Shown: positions 54,761 through 64,000 of the stretch, piece after piece
Layout of the letters: each line of letters begins with the position of its first letter
Position numbering within the stretch: position 1 is the stretch's first letter
Source of the DNA: Isoetes taiwanensis
Taxonomy: Eukaryota; Streptophyta; Lycopodiopsida; Isoetales; Isoetaceae
Reading direction: 5' to 3'
Length of the DNA: 64,000 nucleotides
NCBI GenBank assembly: GCA_021234155.1
Contig: JAJEKV010000006.1
Span: 742,001-806,000, forward strand
Program-made: the position numbers and the translations under genes
Notes under the pieces: model-generated
Seen by the model: the letters and a program-made list of their open reading frames with translations, nothing else
Database searches by the model: none
Told to the model about the DNA's origin: nothing

Positions 54761-56149
54761 ATGACCCCAGAGGAGGAAGTGTCGCAGATGAGGACGGACC
54801 TTGAGCAGATAAAGGCTTTCCTGGCCGCACAAGCAGGAGTTGGTTCGGAGGGCAACGCTCAGTTGCCACAAGCATCAGCTCGGAAAACAGGAAAGGACAA
54901 GAAGAGGAGCAAGAGAAGGAGGGCCTCCAGCACGGAATCCTCCGACTCAAGCTCGGACTCAGACTCTGATTCCGAGGAAGAGGCTGAACAAGTGCAGAAC
55001 CGGAGGGATGACAGACCCAAAGAGGCGAAGACCTCGGACTACCAGAAGAAGGTAGATTCAGCTTTGGGGAACGTATGGAAAGCCAGGAAGCTCGAGCAAT
55101 TCTCAGGCGAGAACAGATCAGGCATCGATGAAATGAGTGAATATGGCAACGCTTATGGTATGAAGGACAAGGATAAAGGCATGGTGGCAACAGCCAACCT
55201 GAAAGGAGCAGCACGCATTTGGTGGAAGGGTTATGCCAAGGCCCATGGCTTAAGCAGGGATGCTTGCAGGTTCAAAAAGTTTGCTAAAGCCTTCAAGCGC
55301 CACTACGTCCCAAGAGAGCACAAGTCCAACATGATGCAGCAGTTTTACAGGTTGCAGCAAGGCAACAAATCAGTCCAGAAGTATACAGAGGAATTCATGA
55401 GACTAAGGCTTTATGTGCCAAAGTTGAGTGAAAAGCATGCAGTGGAGAGCTATATTGAAGGGCTGAATGATGTCCGCAAGCTTGTAAGGGCAATAAATCC
55501 TAAGACAGTATCAGAAGCAGAATCCAAGGCAATAAGCTTGCAAGGGACAGGGCCTTAGAATAGCGGGCAGAGGCAGCACTATTACCAGGATAAAGGCAAG
55601 GCAGCAGGGAGTTATAACCCTAGGGCAGCCAGCCCAGGTCCAGTTAGAGCCCCATATGGTGGCAACCAGGGGAAGCAGCAGGAGAAGAAGCAGGTGTCCT
55701 TCAAGGACAAGCAGGAGGGGTCAAACTACTCCAAAGCAGTGCGGTCCTTTTTGCAGGCAATGCCCAAGGAAAAGAGACAGGAGTGCATAGAAAAGCAGCT
55801 TTGCTTCAGGTGTTTCCAGCCAGGCCATAGGACAGCGAACTGCCCCTACGTCATGAGTGCAGCACTAGCAGAGTTGGGAGATTGGGACACTCCGTCTGAC
55901 GACGACGGTGAGGCAGCCCGCGACTATATTCAGGGTGAGTGTCATATCTTTGCCACAATAGACACAGAACAAGCAGAGAACCAATATCAAGTAATATCCA
56001 CAATAGGGAAGGCCAAAGCCAAGTCATTCACAATCCTGATAGATTCGGGAAGTAGTCACAACTTTGCATCCCCAAGAATGGTAGAAATGTTGAAGCTCAA
56101 GCCTTTGAAGTCCAAGCCAAGACCCGTGGGTTGGCAAACGGGGGAGTAA
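54761..56149 (+). pseudogene. gag: Chromovirus gag and protease, interrupted
   Basis: Starts at ATG 54761. A basic/serine-rich region is followed by the capsid-like Retrotrans_gag domain ('KGAARIWWKGYAKAHGLSRD', 'FKRHYVPREHK', 'QGNKSVQKYTEEFMRLR'). A TAG at 55556-55558 interrupts it; the same frame then resumes with the CCHC zinc knuckle 'CFRCFQPGHRTANC' near 55804 and the aspartic protease motif '[16 protein letters not shown]' near 56028. At 56149 it stops and the next frame begins at 56131. The single in-frame TAG may be a mutation; readthrough is possible but not shown. Confidence 0.9.
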
Positions 56150-57804
56150 GGCATACAGCAGGCAAAAGAATCAACTTCGACATTGATTTGCCAGGAATCA
56201 ACATTCAGATGGGGGCAGAGGTAATGAACATTGGAAAGTATGACTTAATCATTGGGATGGAGTATCTTGGTCCAGCAGGAGCCCTCATTGATTGTGGAAA
56301 GCGGAAGGTGACTCTCACAGCACCCAATGGCAAGATCATAGAGATCACAGGTAAAGAAGTTGTTCCCATTATGCAGTGCATGTCTAGTAAGCAGTTGTTC
56401 AGGTGCATAAAGAGTGAGCAGGTAGCTTATATCTTCAAGCTCGAGATCCAAGAGCCCGAATCAGAAGAAGGTAAGGAAGATAAGGACCTCAGCAAGTTGC
56501 CCAAGCAAGTAGCTGGGTTGATCACGGAGTTCCACGATCTCTTTCCAGATGAGATCAAGCAACTCCCTCCTTATAGGGGAGTCGAGTGTGAGATAGCACT
56601 CGAACCAGGGACGAAGCCGACAAGTAAAGCCCCATACAGAATGACCACGCAGGAGCTGACGGAGCTAAAGGAGCAATTGCAGGAGTTGCTCGACCTAGGC
56701 TTCATTAGACCTAGCGTCTCGCCGTTTGGAGCGCCCATTCTTTTTGTCAAGAAGAAGGATGGCAGTTTGACGATGTGCATAGACTATAGGCAGTTGAACA
56801 AGCACACCATAAAGAACAAATATGCGCTCCCCAGATCAGATGACTTGATGGACCAGCTCCAAGGGGCAAAAGTCTTCTCCAAAATTGACTTAATGTTAGG
56901 CTATCATCAGATCCGGATAAAGGAAGAAGATATTCATAAAACCGCCTTCAGAACACGGTATGGGCACTATGAGTTCACAGACATGCCTTTCGGCTTATCG
57001 AACGCCCCAGCAACATTCATGAGGCTCATGAACGACATCTTCAGGGAGTTCTTAGACACCTTTGTGATTTTATTCTTTGATGACATTTTGGTGTATAGCA
57101 GATCCCTTGAAGAGCACGTACAACACTTAAGAAGAGTGCTTGAGAAATTAAGGAGGCACCAGTTGTACGCCAAGTTGTCGAAGTGTCATTTCGCAACAGA
57201 GAGGGTGGAATACCTGGGTCATGTGATATCAGCAGAAGGAATCTCGACGGACCCCGCCAAGATTGAAGCCGTCATTCAATGGCCGGCACCGAAGAATGTG
57301 CATGAGGTCAGAAGTTTCCTTGGCCTAGCAGGGTACTACAGGAAGTTCGTGAAGAACTTTGCTAAGATAGCAGCCCCGCTAACAAACTTGACGAGGGCGG
57401 AAAAGGTGAAAGATTGGGCAGACCATTGGCACAAGAAAGCCCAAGCAGGGTTTGAATTGTTGAAGGAAGCTTTGACAACCGCCCCCGTCTTAACCCTGCC
57501 AGATCCAGAGAAAGATAAGTTGGTGGCGACAGACGCAAGTAAGATAGCCACAGGAGCAGTGCTTATGCAGGAAGAGCGGGTGGTAGCATATGATTCCAGG
57601 AAGATGAACGACGCCGAAACGTGCTACCCAATGCACGATCAGGAATTGCTCGCGGTTGTCAGGGCATTAAGAATTTGGAGGCACTACCTCTTGGGAAGGA
57701 AGTTCCAATTGGATACAGATCATCAAAGCCTCCAGTATGTATTCACGCAACCACACCTTAACCTGAGGCAGCGAAGTTCCTCGAAGAGTATGACTTTGAT
57801 ATAG
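56131..57804 (+). pseudogene. pol: Chromovirus pol: protease end, reverse transcriptase, RNase H
   Basis: A 557-residue frame. Protease end ('[20 protein letters not shown]', about 37-56), RT with '[14 protein letters not shown]' (about 211-224), '[12 protein letters not shown]' (about 285-296) and the catalytic 'FFDDILVYS' (about 315-323), the thumb '[14 protein letters not shown]', and RNase H with '[17 protein letters not shown]' (about 464-480) and the '[12 protein letters not shown]' block near the end. It overlaps the previous frame by 19 bases. It is cut by a small deletion near 57770, after 'LNLRQR'; the next block continues in another frame. Confidence 0.95.
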
Positions 57805-57827
57805 TCTACAAGCCGGGGAAGCTCAAC

Positions 57828-58925
57828 GTGGTAGCGGATGCGCTTTCAAGGCATCCCCTGACAGCTAGAGTGCATTGCAATGCAATTTCGACGCTTTCCA
57901 GTGACTTCGGGAAGAAGATTGAGGAAGCCTTGCCAACAGATGTAGACTTCAAGGAAGTATGGGCAAGCTTATGCAGGGAAGCAAGAACAGACAAGGAGAG
58001 AGAAACCTTCAAAAATTTTAAGAAGGAAGGTAACCTCTTGTACCATAAGAACAAGTTGTGCGTGCCAGAATCATCGGGTGTAAGGAAGTTGATTCTCCAC
58101 GACACCCACAACAGCCCAATAGCTGGCCACGCAGGATTTATGAAGACATATTTCAAAGTGCGCAGCAGCTATTATTGGCCAGGAATGAAGAAGCAAGTAG
58201 CTCGCTACATCAAAGAATGTCAGCTATGTCAGCAGACGAAGGTGGAACAGCTACGAATTCCAGGAGCATTGGAGCCATTAGCGGTGCCAAACGCTAAGAG
58301 GGAGGTCATCAGCATGGACTTCATAACAGGGCTTCCAAGGACAGTAAGAGGGAAGGATGCCTTGATGGTAGTGGTCGACAAGTTGTCGAAGCTGGCACAT
58401 TTTGTGCCTTGCAGGACCACTGACACAGCTATGGATGCAGCGAAGCTCTTCACCAAAGAAATCTTCAGGCTCCATGGCATGTCGAGGGAGATCATCTCCG
58501 ACAGGGACCCGAAGTTCATGAGTGCCTTTTGGCAGGACCTCTTTGCGACGATTCAGACGAAGCTATCCATGAGCATGGCCTATCATCCTCAGACGGATGG
58601 GCAAACAGAGCGGACCAACAGAATTTTGGAGGATATGCTACGAAACTATGTCTGGAACAAGCAAGGTATGTGGGAAGAATTTATTCACTTGGTGGAGTTT
58701 GCGTATAATAGCACCAAGCAGGAATCATCCCAAATGTCGCCGTTTATGATCAATTACGGCTATCAATGCCTAACTCCAGACACTTGGCACAACCCCGTGT
58801 CAAAAGTAGAGGTTTCGCAGCAAATGTTGGCCGACATGCAGCAGCTAGTGGAAGAAGTTCGAGGATATCTTCTGGCAGCAAGGAGTCGACAAAAGAGAAT
58901 CGCTGACAAGCATCGAACAGTCTGA
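57828..58925 (+). pseudogene. pol: Chromovirus integrase, catalytic part
   Basis: Follows the RNase H end ('VVADALSRHP'). The zinc-binding HHCC domain has H94, H101, C131 and C134. The DDE catalytic core has D164 ('SMDFITGLP'), D225 ('ISDRDPKF') and E261 ('QTERTNRI'). All catalytic residues are present. The frame stops at a TGA (58923-58925) after 'IADKHRTV', where relatives simply continue. Confidence 0.95.
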
Positions 58926-59411
58926 GAGTTCCAAGTTGGCGACGACGTATGGCTCAAGATCAAGGTGAAGCAGGCGAAGCTCCGCATCGGAAATTGTAAG
59001 AAGCTTGCTCCAAGGTGGGCTGGACCCTTCAGAATAGTGAAGAGAGTAGGTAATCAATCCTACAAGTTAGACTTGCCAGCACACCTAAAGATTCATAAAG
59101 TCTTCCACGTGAGTTTGTTGAAGAAGCATACTCCAAATCCAGACGAAGTCTTGGACACTCCAACGTCGTTGGAAATGACGGAGGAGCAGCTGGAAATAGT
59201 TCCAGAATTGATTCTTGATAAAGCCTTCAAGAAAACAAGGAGATCAGAATTTCTCCAATATTTGGTTAAGTGGAAACACTTGCCGGTGGAAGACACGACG
59301 TGGGTACTTAAGAAGGATCTATTAAAGCAGTACCCACAGTTTATGGAGCAATGGGACGGCAAGGTCATCTCCGAAGAAATCGGCTCAGGCATGTCGATTT
59401 GTGTAGATTGA
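58926..59411 (+). pseudogene. pol: Chromovirus integrase C-terminus with chromodomain
   Basis: Same frame as the integrase core beyond the TGA. 'FQVGDDVWLKIK' and 'KLAPRWAGPFRIVKRVGNQS' are the GPY/F-type module, and 'SEFLQYLVKWKHLPVEDTTW' is the chromodomain (about 59245-59310). A chromodomain marks the element as a chromovirus and usually directs integration to marked chromatin. Stop at 59409-59411. Confidence 0.92.
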
Positions 59412-60258
59412 TGTCTTGTGTAGTTAAGATTAATCTACGTGTGCAACCTATGCTTGGTATGGGTTGCATGCGTTGTTACCGATGATGAGACCACTACGGT
59501 GATCTCTATGGCGTGGTGTAATGTCAATGTAGGCATGACCGCGCTTTCGCTTGGATGAGTGGAAGGTAGATTAGAAAGTCTACTTCTGTTCCACGGAAGT
59601 AGACGACCTCGAGAGAAAGGAGGTCATTCAGGAATGCATTGATAGGAAAAGCACCTCTAGCCCCATATATGCTTTGATAGGAGGAATCTGTCCTTCACGC
59701 CCCATATACGGGAAGGACCCTATCCTCCACGCTGGGCAACTAGGGTGTAGGCATGAGCGGCATATAGGCATGATAGGGCGCTGTCTCCACGGCCACGATG
59801 GAAGAATCATCCTCTTCCTACACCGAGAGATTAGCCATGCATTCATGTAGATAGGTGGGGTGGTCACCATATAACCAAAATTTTATTAATAATTAAATGG
59901 TACTAACGTAGTGTCGACCTGCAGGCCAATAGAGCGCTCCGGAGGGCAAGGAGGTCGAGCTACGAAGACTTGCAACACAAATTTTGTTGGAATGTGTTGC
60001 AAGGAAGGGAGAGTACCTCGAAGCATAACTGTATATTGAACTGTTAAATTTTGATGTTGTGTTAATTGAACTAATAAGTACCTTGTTTTGATAAGTTATT
60101 TGATAAGGTTATGATGTAATAGTGTTTAGAAATATTACCTTAAGTTAATCCTAGTAATTATGTAAGTATAATAGTAATATATTGGATGCATCAAGTTGAT
60201 TGCAGGTTAGGAAGAACCCAAGGTGGGGAGACCCACGATGCTGCGGACAGCATCATTT
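59412..60258. other. Non-coding 3' region of the chromovirus
   Basis: About 850 bp without supported genes between pol and the polypurine tract. A purine-rich phrase AAGGTGGGGAGA occurs at about 60220 and again at 60261. Confidence 0.7.
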
Positions 60259-60272
60259 CAAGGTGGGGAGAA
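60259..60272 (+). other. Polypurine tract
   Basis: CAAGGTGGGGAGAA directly abuts the TGTGACG start of the 3' LTR, as needed for plus-strand priming. Confidence 0.85.
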
Positions 60273-61848
60273 TGTGACGTTCCAGCACAGTATACGGTCC
60301 CAGGACGTATACTGTACTACCTCGTCACGCGTACACGCCACTCCGACTGACGTGTACGCCGACGTGTAGCCAGGCGGGTAGCCCCTAGGGGACAACTTGC
60401 AAGGTAAGTGCATTTATTAATGTGCACATTTACCAATGTGCACATTTATTAAGGTGCACACCTTTCCATGTGGATACATTTATGCCACCTAGCCATTAAA
60501 GGCAAGTGGGCCCTTCCCAATTATCCCACATGCCTAAAGGGATAATTGGAAACCCTAGCCCTAAACCCTTGTCTATTTAGGTAGGAGAAACCCTAACTTG
60601 CCCATTTTTCATTCCTAGGGTTTTAGAGCTCTGTTTTGGCTGCTCCAGGAGTCAAAACCGCCTCCCAGACTCTGTCTGAGCGAATTGCACCATTAGTTTC
60701 CCTTGATTCGAGCAGTTCAGCAGGATGGTCGACTTCAGAGCAGTAGGAGCAAGCCAAGGATCAGGTATTTCGTCAATTTAATAGCTTAAACCATCCTCCA
60801 GGCTTTGTGCCAGTAGGTTTAGCCTATTAAATTGCCCATAGCAGTTACCTAGATCTCTAGATACCCAGACTCTAACTAAAGAACCTAACTCTATGATATA
60901 GATTAGATCTAGTTCCTTAATTCTTCTATGATGTATGTGGATGATGTATCTCTATGAACTCCTTGTATTGGGAAGGGGGATAGAGACCCTAAGGCTTAGT
61001 AGTTGATGCTCCTAGAGTCGCCTCTCTAGCACACTGTAGATTCGGCCTGTGTACAAGAACCACACCTGGTTGTGGGTGAAGGGGTCAGACTGGCTAAGAA
61101 GGAGGTTCGTGTTCTGACTCTTGAACGATCCCTCTGGTGTGTAAGGCCTACCGGGGATCATTGTGACTAGGTCTAATGGCTTGCCACTGAGTGCGGGCAA
61201 GGCATGGGCTCGACACCCGTGGAGTGATGTTCACTTTCCAGTGGGTTAAGTCGAATAAGGGCAGTGGCCCTCTAGTCGCCTTGAGTCAGCATGGAGACCT
61301 CTGGTGGGAGCGATCCCTACCTGCCCCATCGGAACTGGGGAGATGAAACCCAGGAGTAGCCCCTTTGGCTATGTATCCGGCGGGCTACAGTCAGGTCCCA
61401 ACACTTTTCAACCTATTATGCAAAGTGTGCACAGGAGGGGCGGATGGAGTGGACAACCCTATGCCATGTTCTCATGCCAGTCAAATCCATTGTCATGAAT
61501 TCTGTCTGCAATGAACTCTGGAGACCCAAGCCGTCAGTCACCCCCTGGAGTCTGAGCCTTGGGTAGGAACCCATATGTATTGTGCTGATCTTTGTCTATG
61601 CAGATGTTGATGTACCACCCTTCGAGGTGGATATGTGATTATGTGTATACTAACATGTATGTTTACGCTTCCGCAGCTAGGTAGGCCCTGAGGGAGACGG
61701 GGTAAAATGACCCCTTCACTCTTCCCACTGGGACTCGTTACGGGTACAGTGATATGTGGAGGGCCCTGTATCAGTGTGGAACTGGTATAGGGGATGAACT
61801 CCTGTTTGTATACGGTGAGTGCACCGTATATGAGTAGGGGACGTCATA
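60273..61848 (+). repeat. 3' LTR
   Basis: Pair of 50005-51580. Differences cluster in a few patches (near 61085-61115 and 61500-61555) where CTG or CAG here stands against CG in the 5' LTR. It ends CGTCATA, followed by the target duplication GCAAC. Confidence 0.95.
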
Positions 61849-63946
61849 GCAACTACTATAGGAATTCAGCTACAGTCATGGAGCCCTACTAGACAGAATT
61901 CATCCATATCTTAAAGCTCCAGCCGAAATATGTACTTGGAAGAATAAGGTCTTTCAGCACGACCATTCTAGTAACTGTCTCACCCTCTTCGTTACATCAG
62001 AAGTACTATGGATCATACCTTTTTTCCTGGAAGAGTAAAAGCAAGTGATTCCTATTTCCTGAAGTGAAGAGTACTACAGAAGAAAGCTTGTTGCATTTCC
62101 AAAGAAATTCACCATATACTTGCTCCACTAACCTCAAAAAAACTTGGCCCTGAGATAATCAATTTAAAGCTTGCTTCTGTAGATTGCCACGGATAACAAT
62201 ACTATGCAAAGGACACCACTCTGCTACTACATCCAGAGCTAAAATTCCCATGAAGTTCCTCCCCCCGAAAGTTGCAGTTGTTCAAGTGATGACTGATAGA
62301 AGAATACTACCTAGTTACCGCCATAAACATCTGTGCTGGAATTAAGAGCCAAGTGTAGTCCATCTGCATCTAACTCCAGCAGGCTTGTCCCCTACTGGTG
62401 CCAAGCATACGTACAGTAGAAGCCTCCCGTCTCCTAAAGACATTTAGCCCTACACATACTACTGTTTACAGTGCCATCTGTATAAAAGCATCTTCTAGCT
62501 GGGATAGAAGATCAAGAGCCTAATTGGAACCCATCATAAGACTGCTACTTGCTTCATAATAAGCACATGAAAAGTGGACATATTTAGGTAACCCACTCAA
62601 GGCCTAGCATAGACACCAGTTTCTTAACTACATCTTCCATATAGATAGCAATTACCAGCAGACAAAGACTCATTAGTCACAAGATAATCAGAGCTTCGTG
62701 TGCACCCAAAGCGCTTCAGATCTTTGGCTAACATACCTTTGCAGAGAGGAACGAAACTGGCTACATAGAGGTGCAGGGACAGACCTGATACTATGCAAAA
62801 CCTCATATGAATCAGATAAGAAGCCCCCAAAACTGTACCACCTGATAGCATGATAGCACGAGTAACCGAGTTCCAAAAGTTGCCTGAATAAATTTCTCAC
62901 ACTCAACACATAAGCCTCCATTTCATCCCCATTGAGGAAGCACCACTGACATCATAATGGGTTCAGTAGCAAGCACCCAGATCTGAATGATAACCTGCCA
63001 ATTTAATCATTTCAGGAGCTTGCTCCAACCCGCGAGGATGGAGCTCTCTACTCTGAATAAATCTTAAGGCCGTCAGTACAGATCTGAAAACATTACCAAG
63101 AGCCACATTGAGTGCAGCTTTGGAGCAAAAATGAGATCCCTGTGACTATATGGCTAGCAATAAAGTCTTATCAGTATATATTTGAACTCAAACAGCATAG
63201 AGAGCCAGAGCTGCAAGACCTTGCAGTGAGTGCAAGATCAAACCACACTGATGTGGCTTCCAGTAATCTGCAACCAAATGTTGCAGAATCCAAATAATCC
63301 AACTAAAACCTTATCTATCACCAAGAGACTGAAAGATGGGTGAGGAGAACTTACCAAGCTTAAACACGAATAGAATAGATTGATAAGGAGGCAGGGTCTG
63401 CCAGAACCATGGCTCTTTCTCATTCAGATGGCTTCCAAGGATTTAAAGCCCTCTGAACTTAGGGGCATGAAACCGGCTCCACACACCACACTGAAGCCCT
63501 GCTAAATTCGTGCAGCTCTGCTTAGAGCTCTTCCAGCATAGAAGGAAAGGAATCGGTCTGCAAGAAACTACTGCCGGCCATGGCCGGCAGCCCCTTAGCC
63601 GCTGGTCAATGCCTCCCTATTTTGGTCGTAGGCGCTCATCCCCCCCGAACATTTTTTCCTAATATATATTTTGGCTCTCATGATGTTAGAAATGTTAGTA
63701 GTTTTTTATTTTATTTCGGATGTCGTTCCGACACTTGTTTCGTTCCGCCGTTTGTTCCATTTTGTTTCATAGGCATAGGAACACGTTCAGGTGCAACTAT
63801 GGACTATGAAGAGGACATAATGGGCCTATGGGTTGGAAATGTGGAGCAAATGAATAAGTTTGCAACAATTACTATGAAAAGGACATAATGGGCCTATGTG
63901 AGCACTTGAATAATCTTTATTGCTCATTCTTTTGTTGTTTGTTAAC
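61849..63946 (-). other. Right flank, probable non-LTR element remnant
   Basis: No intact gene. Minus-strand frames at 62624-62921 are weakly like a LINE RNase H region and would belong to the element whose tail is at 49758. Near 63795-63890 a short phrase TATGAAGAGGACATAATGGG is repeated. Identity is uncertain. Confidence 0.35.
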
Positions 63947-64000
63947 CCCTTCTCCTTCTCCTTCTCCTTCTCCTTCTCCTTCTCCTTCTCCTTCTCCTTC
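63947..64000. repeat. (CCTTCT)n hexanucleotide microsatellite, runs off the window
   Basis: About nine exact copies of CCTTCT/TCTCCT continue to the last base. Confidence 0.97.

Larger units (their letters stand above)
50005..61848 (+). mobile_element. Ty3/Gypsy chromovirus, 11,844 bp, with extra non-retroviral genes
   Basis: Two LTRs of equal length (1,576 bp) flank an internal region with primer-binding site, gag, protease, RT, RNase H, integrase with chromodomain and polypurine tract, in the Ty3/Gypsy order. GCAAC at 50000-50004 and 61849-61853 is a perfect 5-bp target duplication. LTRs begin TGTGATG / TGTGACG and end CGTCAAA / CGTCATA. The LTRs differ at scattered sites, so the insertion is not brand new. 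gag and pol contain stops and frameshifts, so this copy cannot make its own proteins. Between 51782 and 54510 it carries three ORFs foreign to retrotransposons. Confidence 0.97.

Overview
This is nuclear DNA of a land plant. The evidence is a typical plant S-adenosylmethionine synthetase gene, fragments of pentatricopeptide-repeat (PPR) genes, a piece of plastid 23S rRNA, a chromodomain-bearing Ty3/Gypsy retrotransposon, decayed Ty1/Copia and LINE copies, MITEs and long AT-rich non-coding stretches. The species cannot be read from the sequence. A fern or other seed-free plant would fit the style of the PPR remnants, but this is only an impression. Only one ordinary host gene is clearly intact (SAM synthetase, minus strand, 37.5-39.4 kb). 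Two small acidic-protein genes (13.6-14.0 kb and 41.3-41.6 kb) are plausible.

Layout. 1-8.4 kb: a decayed cluster of small unusual genes. In order these are a histone H3-like C-terminus, a small 'WY' protein, an acidic protein with a YLLLSDI motif, then four related coiled-coil genes in a row, each with its own TATA box, and a decayed minus-strand gene. Palindromes of 59-69 bp with TCACACG ends sit between them. 8.4-15.1 kb: repeats, a decayed PPR gene, an acidic gene with one intron, and more degenerate palindromes. 15.1-34.7 kb: a Copia remnant, LINE remnants and an unidentified multi-exon gene fragment. Most of this was tandemly duplicated as a unit of about 8.3 kb, with an insertion of about 2.6 kb in the second copy. 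34.7-37.4 kb: a SINE-like element, a 118-bp palindrome and a local duplication. 37.5-39.5 kb: SAM synthetase. 39.5-49.8 kb: low-complexity and weakly structured DNA holding a BED-finger acidic gene, a long AC microsatellite, a plastid rRNA fragment, a hAT-type MITE and some possible exons. 50.0-61.8 kb: a complete but mutated chromovirus with 1,576-bp LTRs and a 5-bp target duplication. 61.8-64 kb: flanking LINE-like DNA and a hexanucleotide repeat.

The most interesting observation is that the chromovirus carries, between its primer-binding site and gag, about 2.8 kb of non-retroviral genes: a histone H3-fold protein, the WY protein and the YLLLSDI acidic protein. They are separated by 67-bp TCACACG palindromes and one is preceded by a TATAAATAG box. 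The same proteins, in the same order and with the same kind of palindrome, occur in the decayed cluster at 1-2 kb. This points to a recurring mobile gene module that encodes a histone-like protein and has either been captured by the retrotransposon or travels with relatives of it. I do not know of a described family with this composition.
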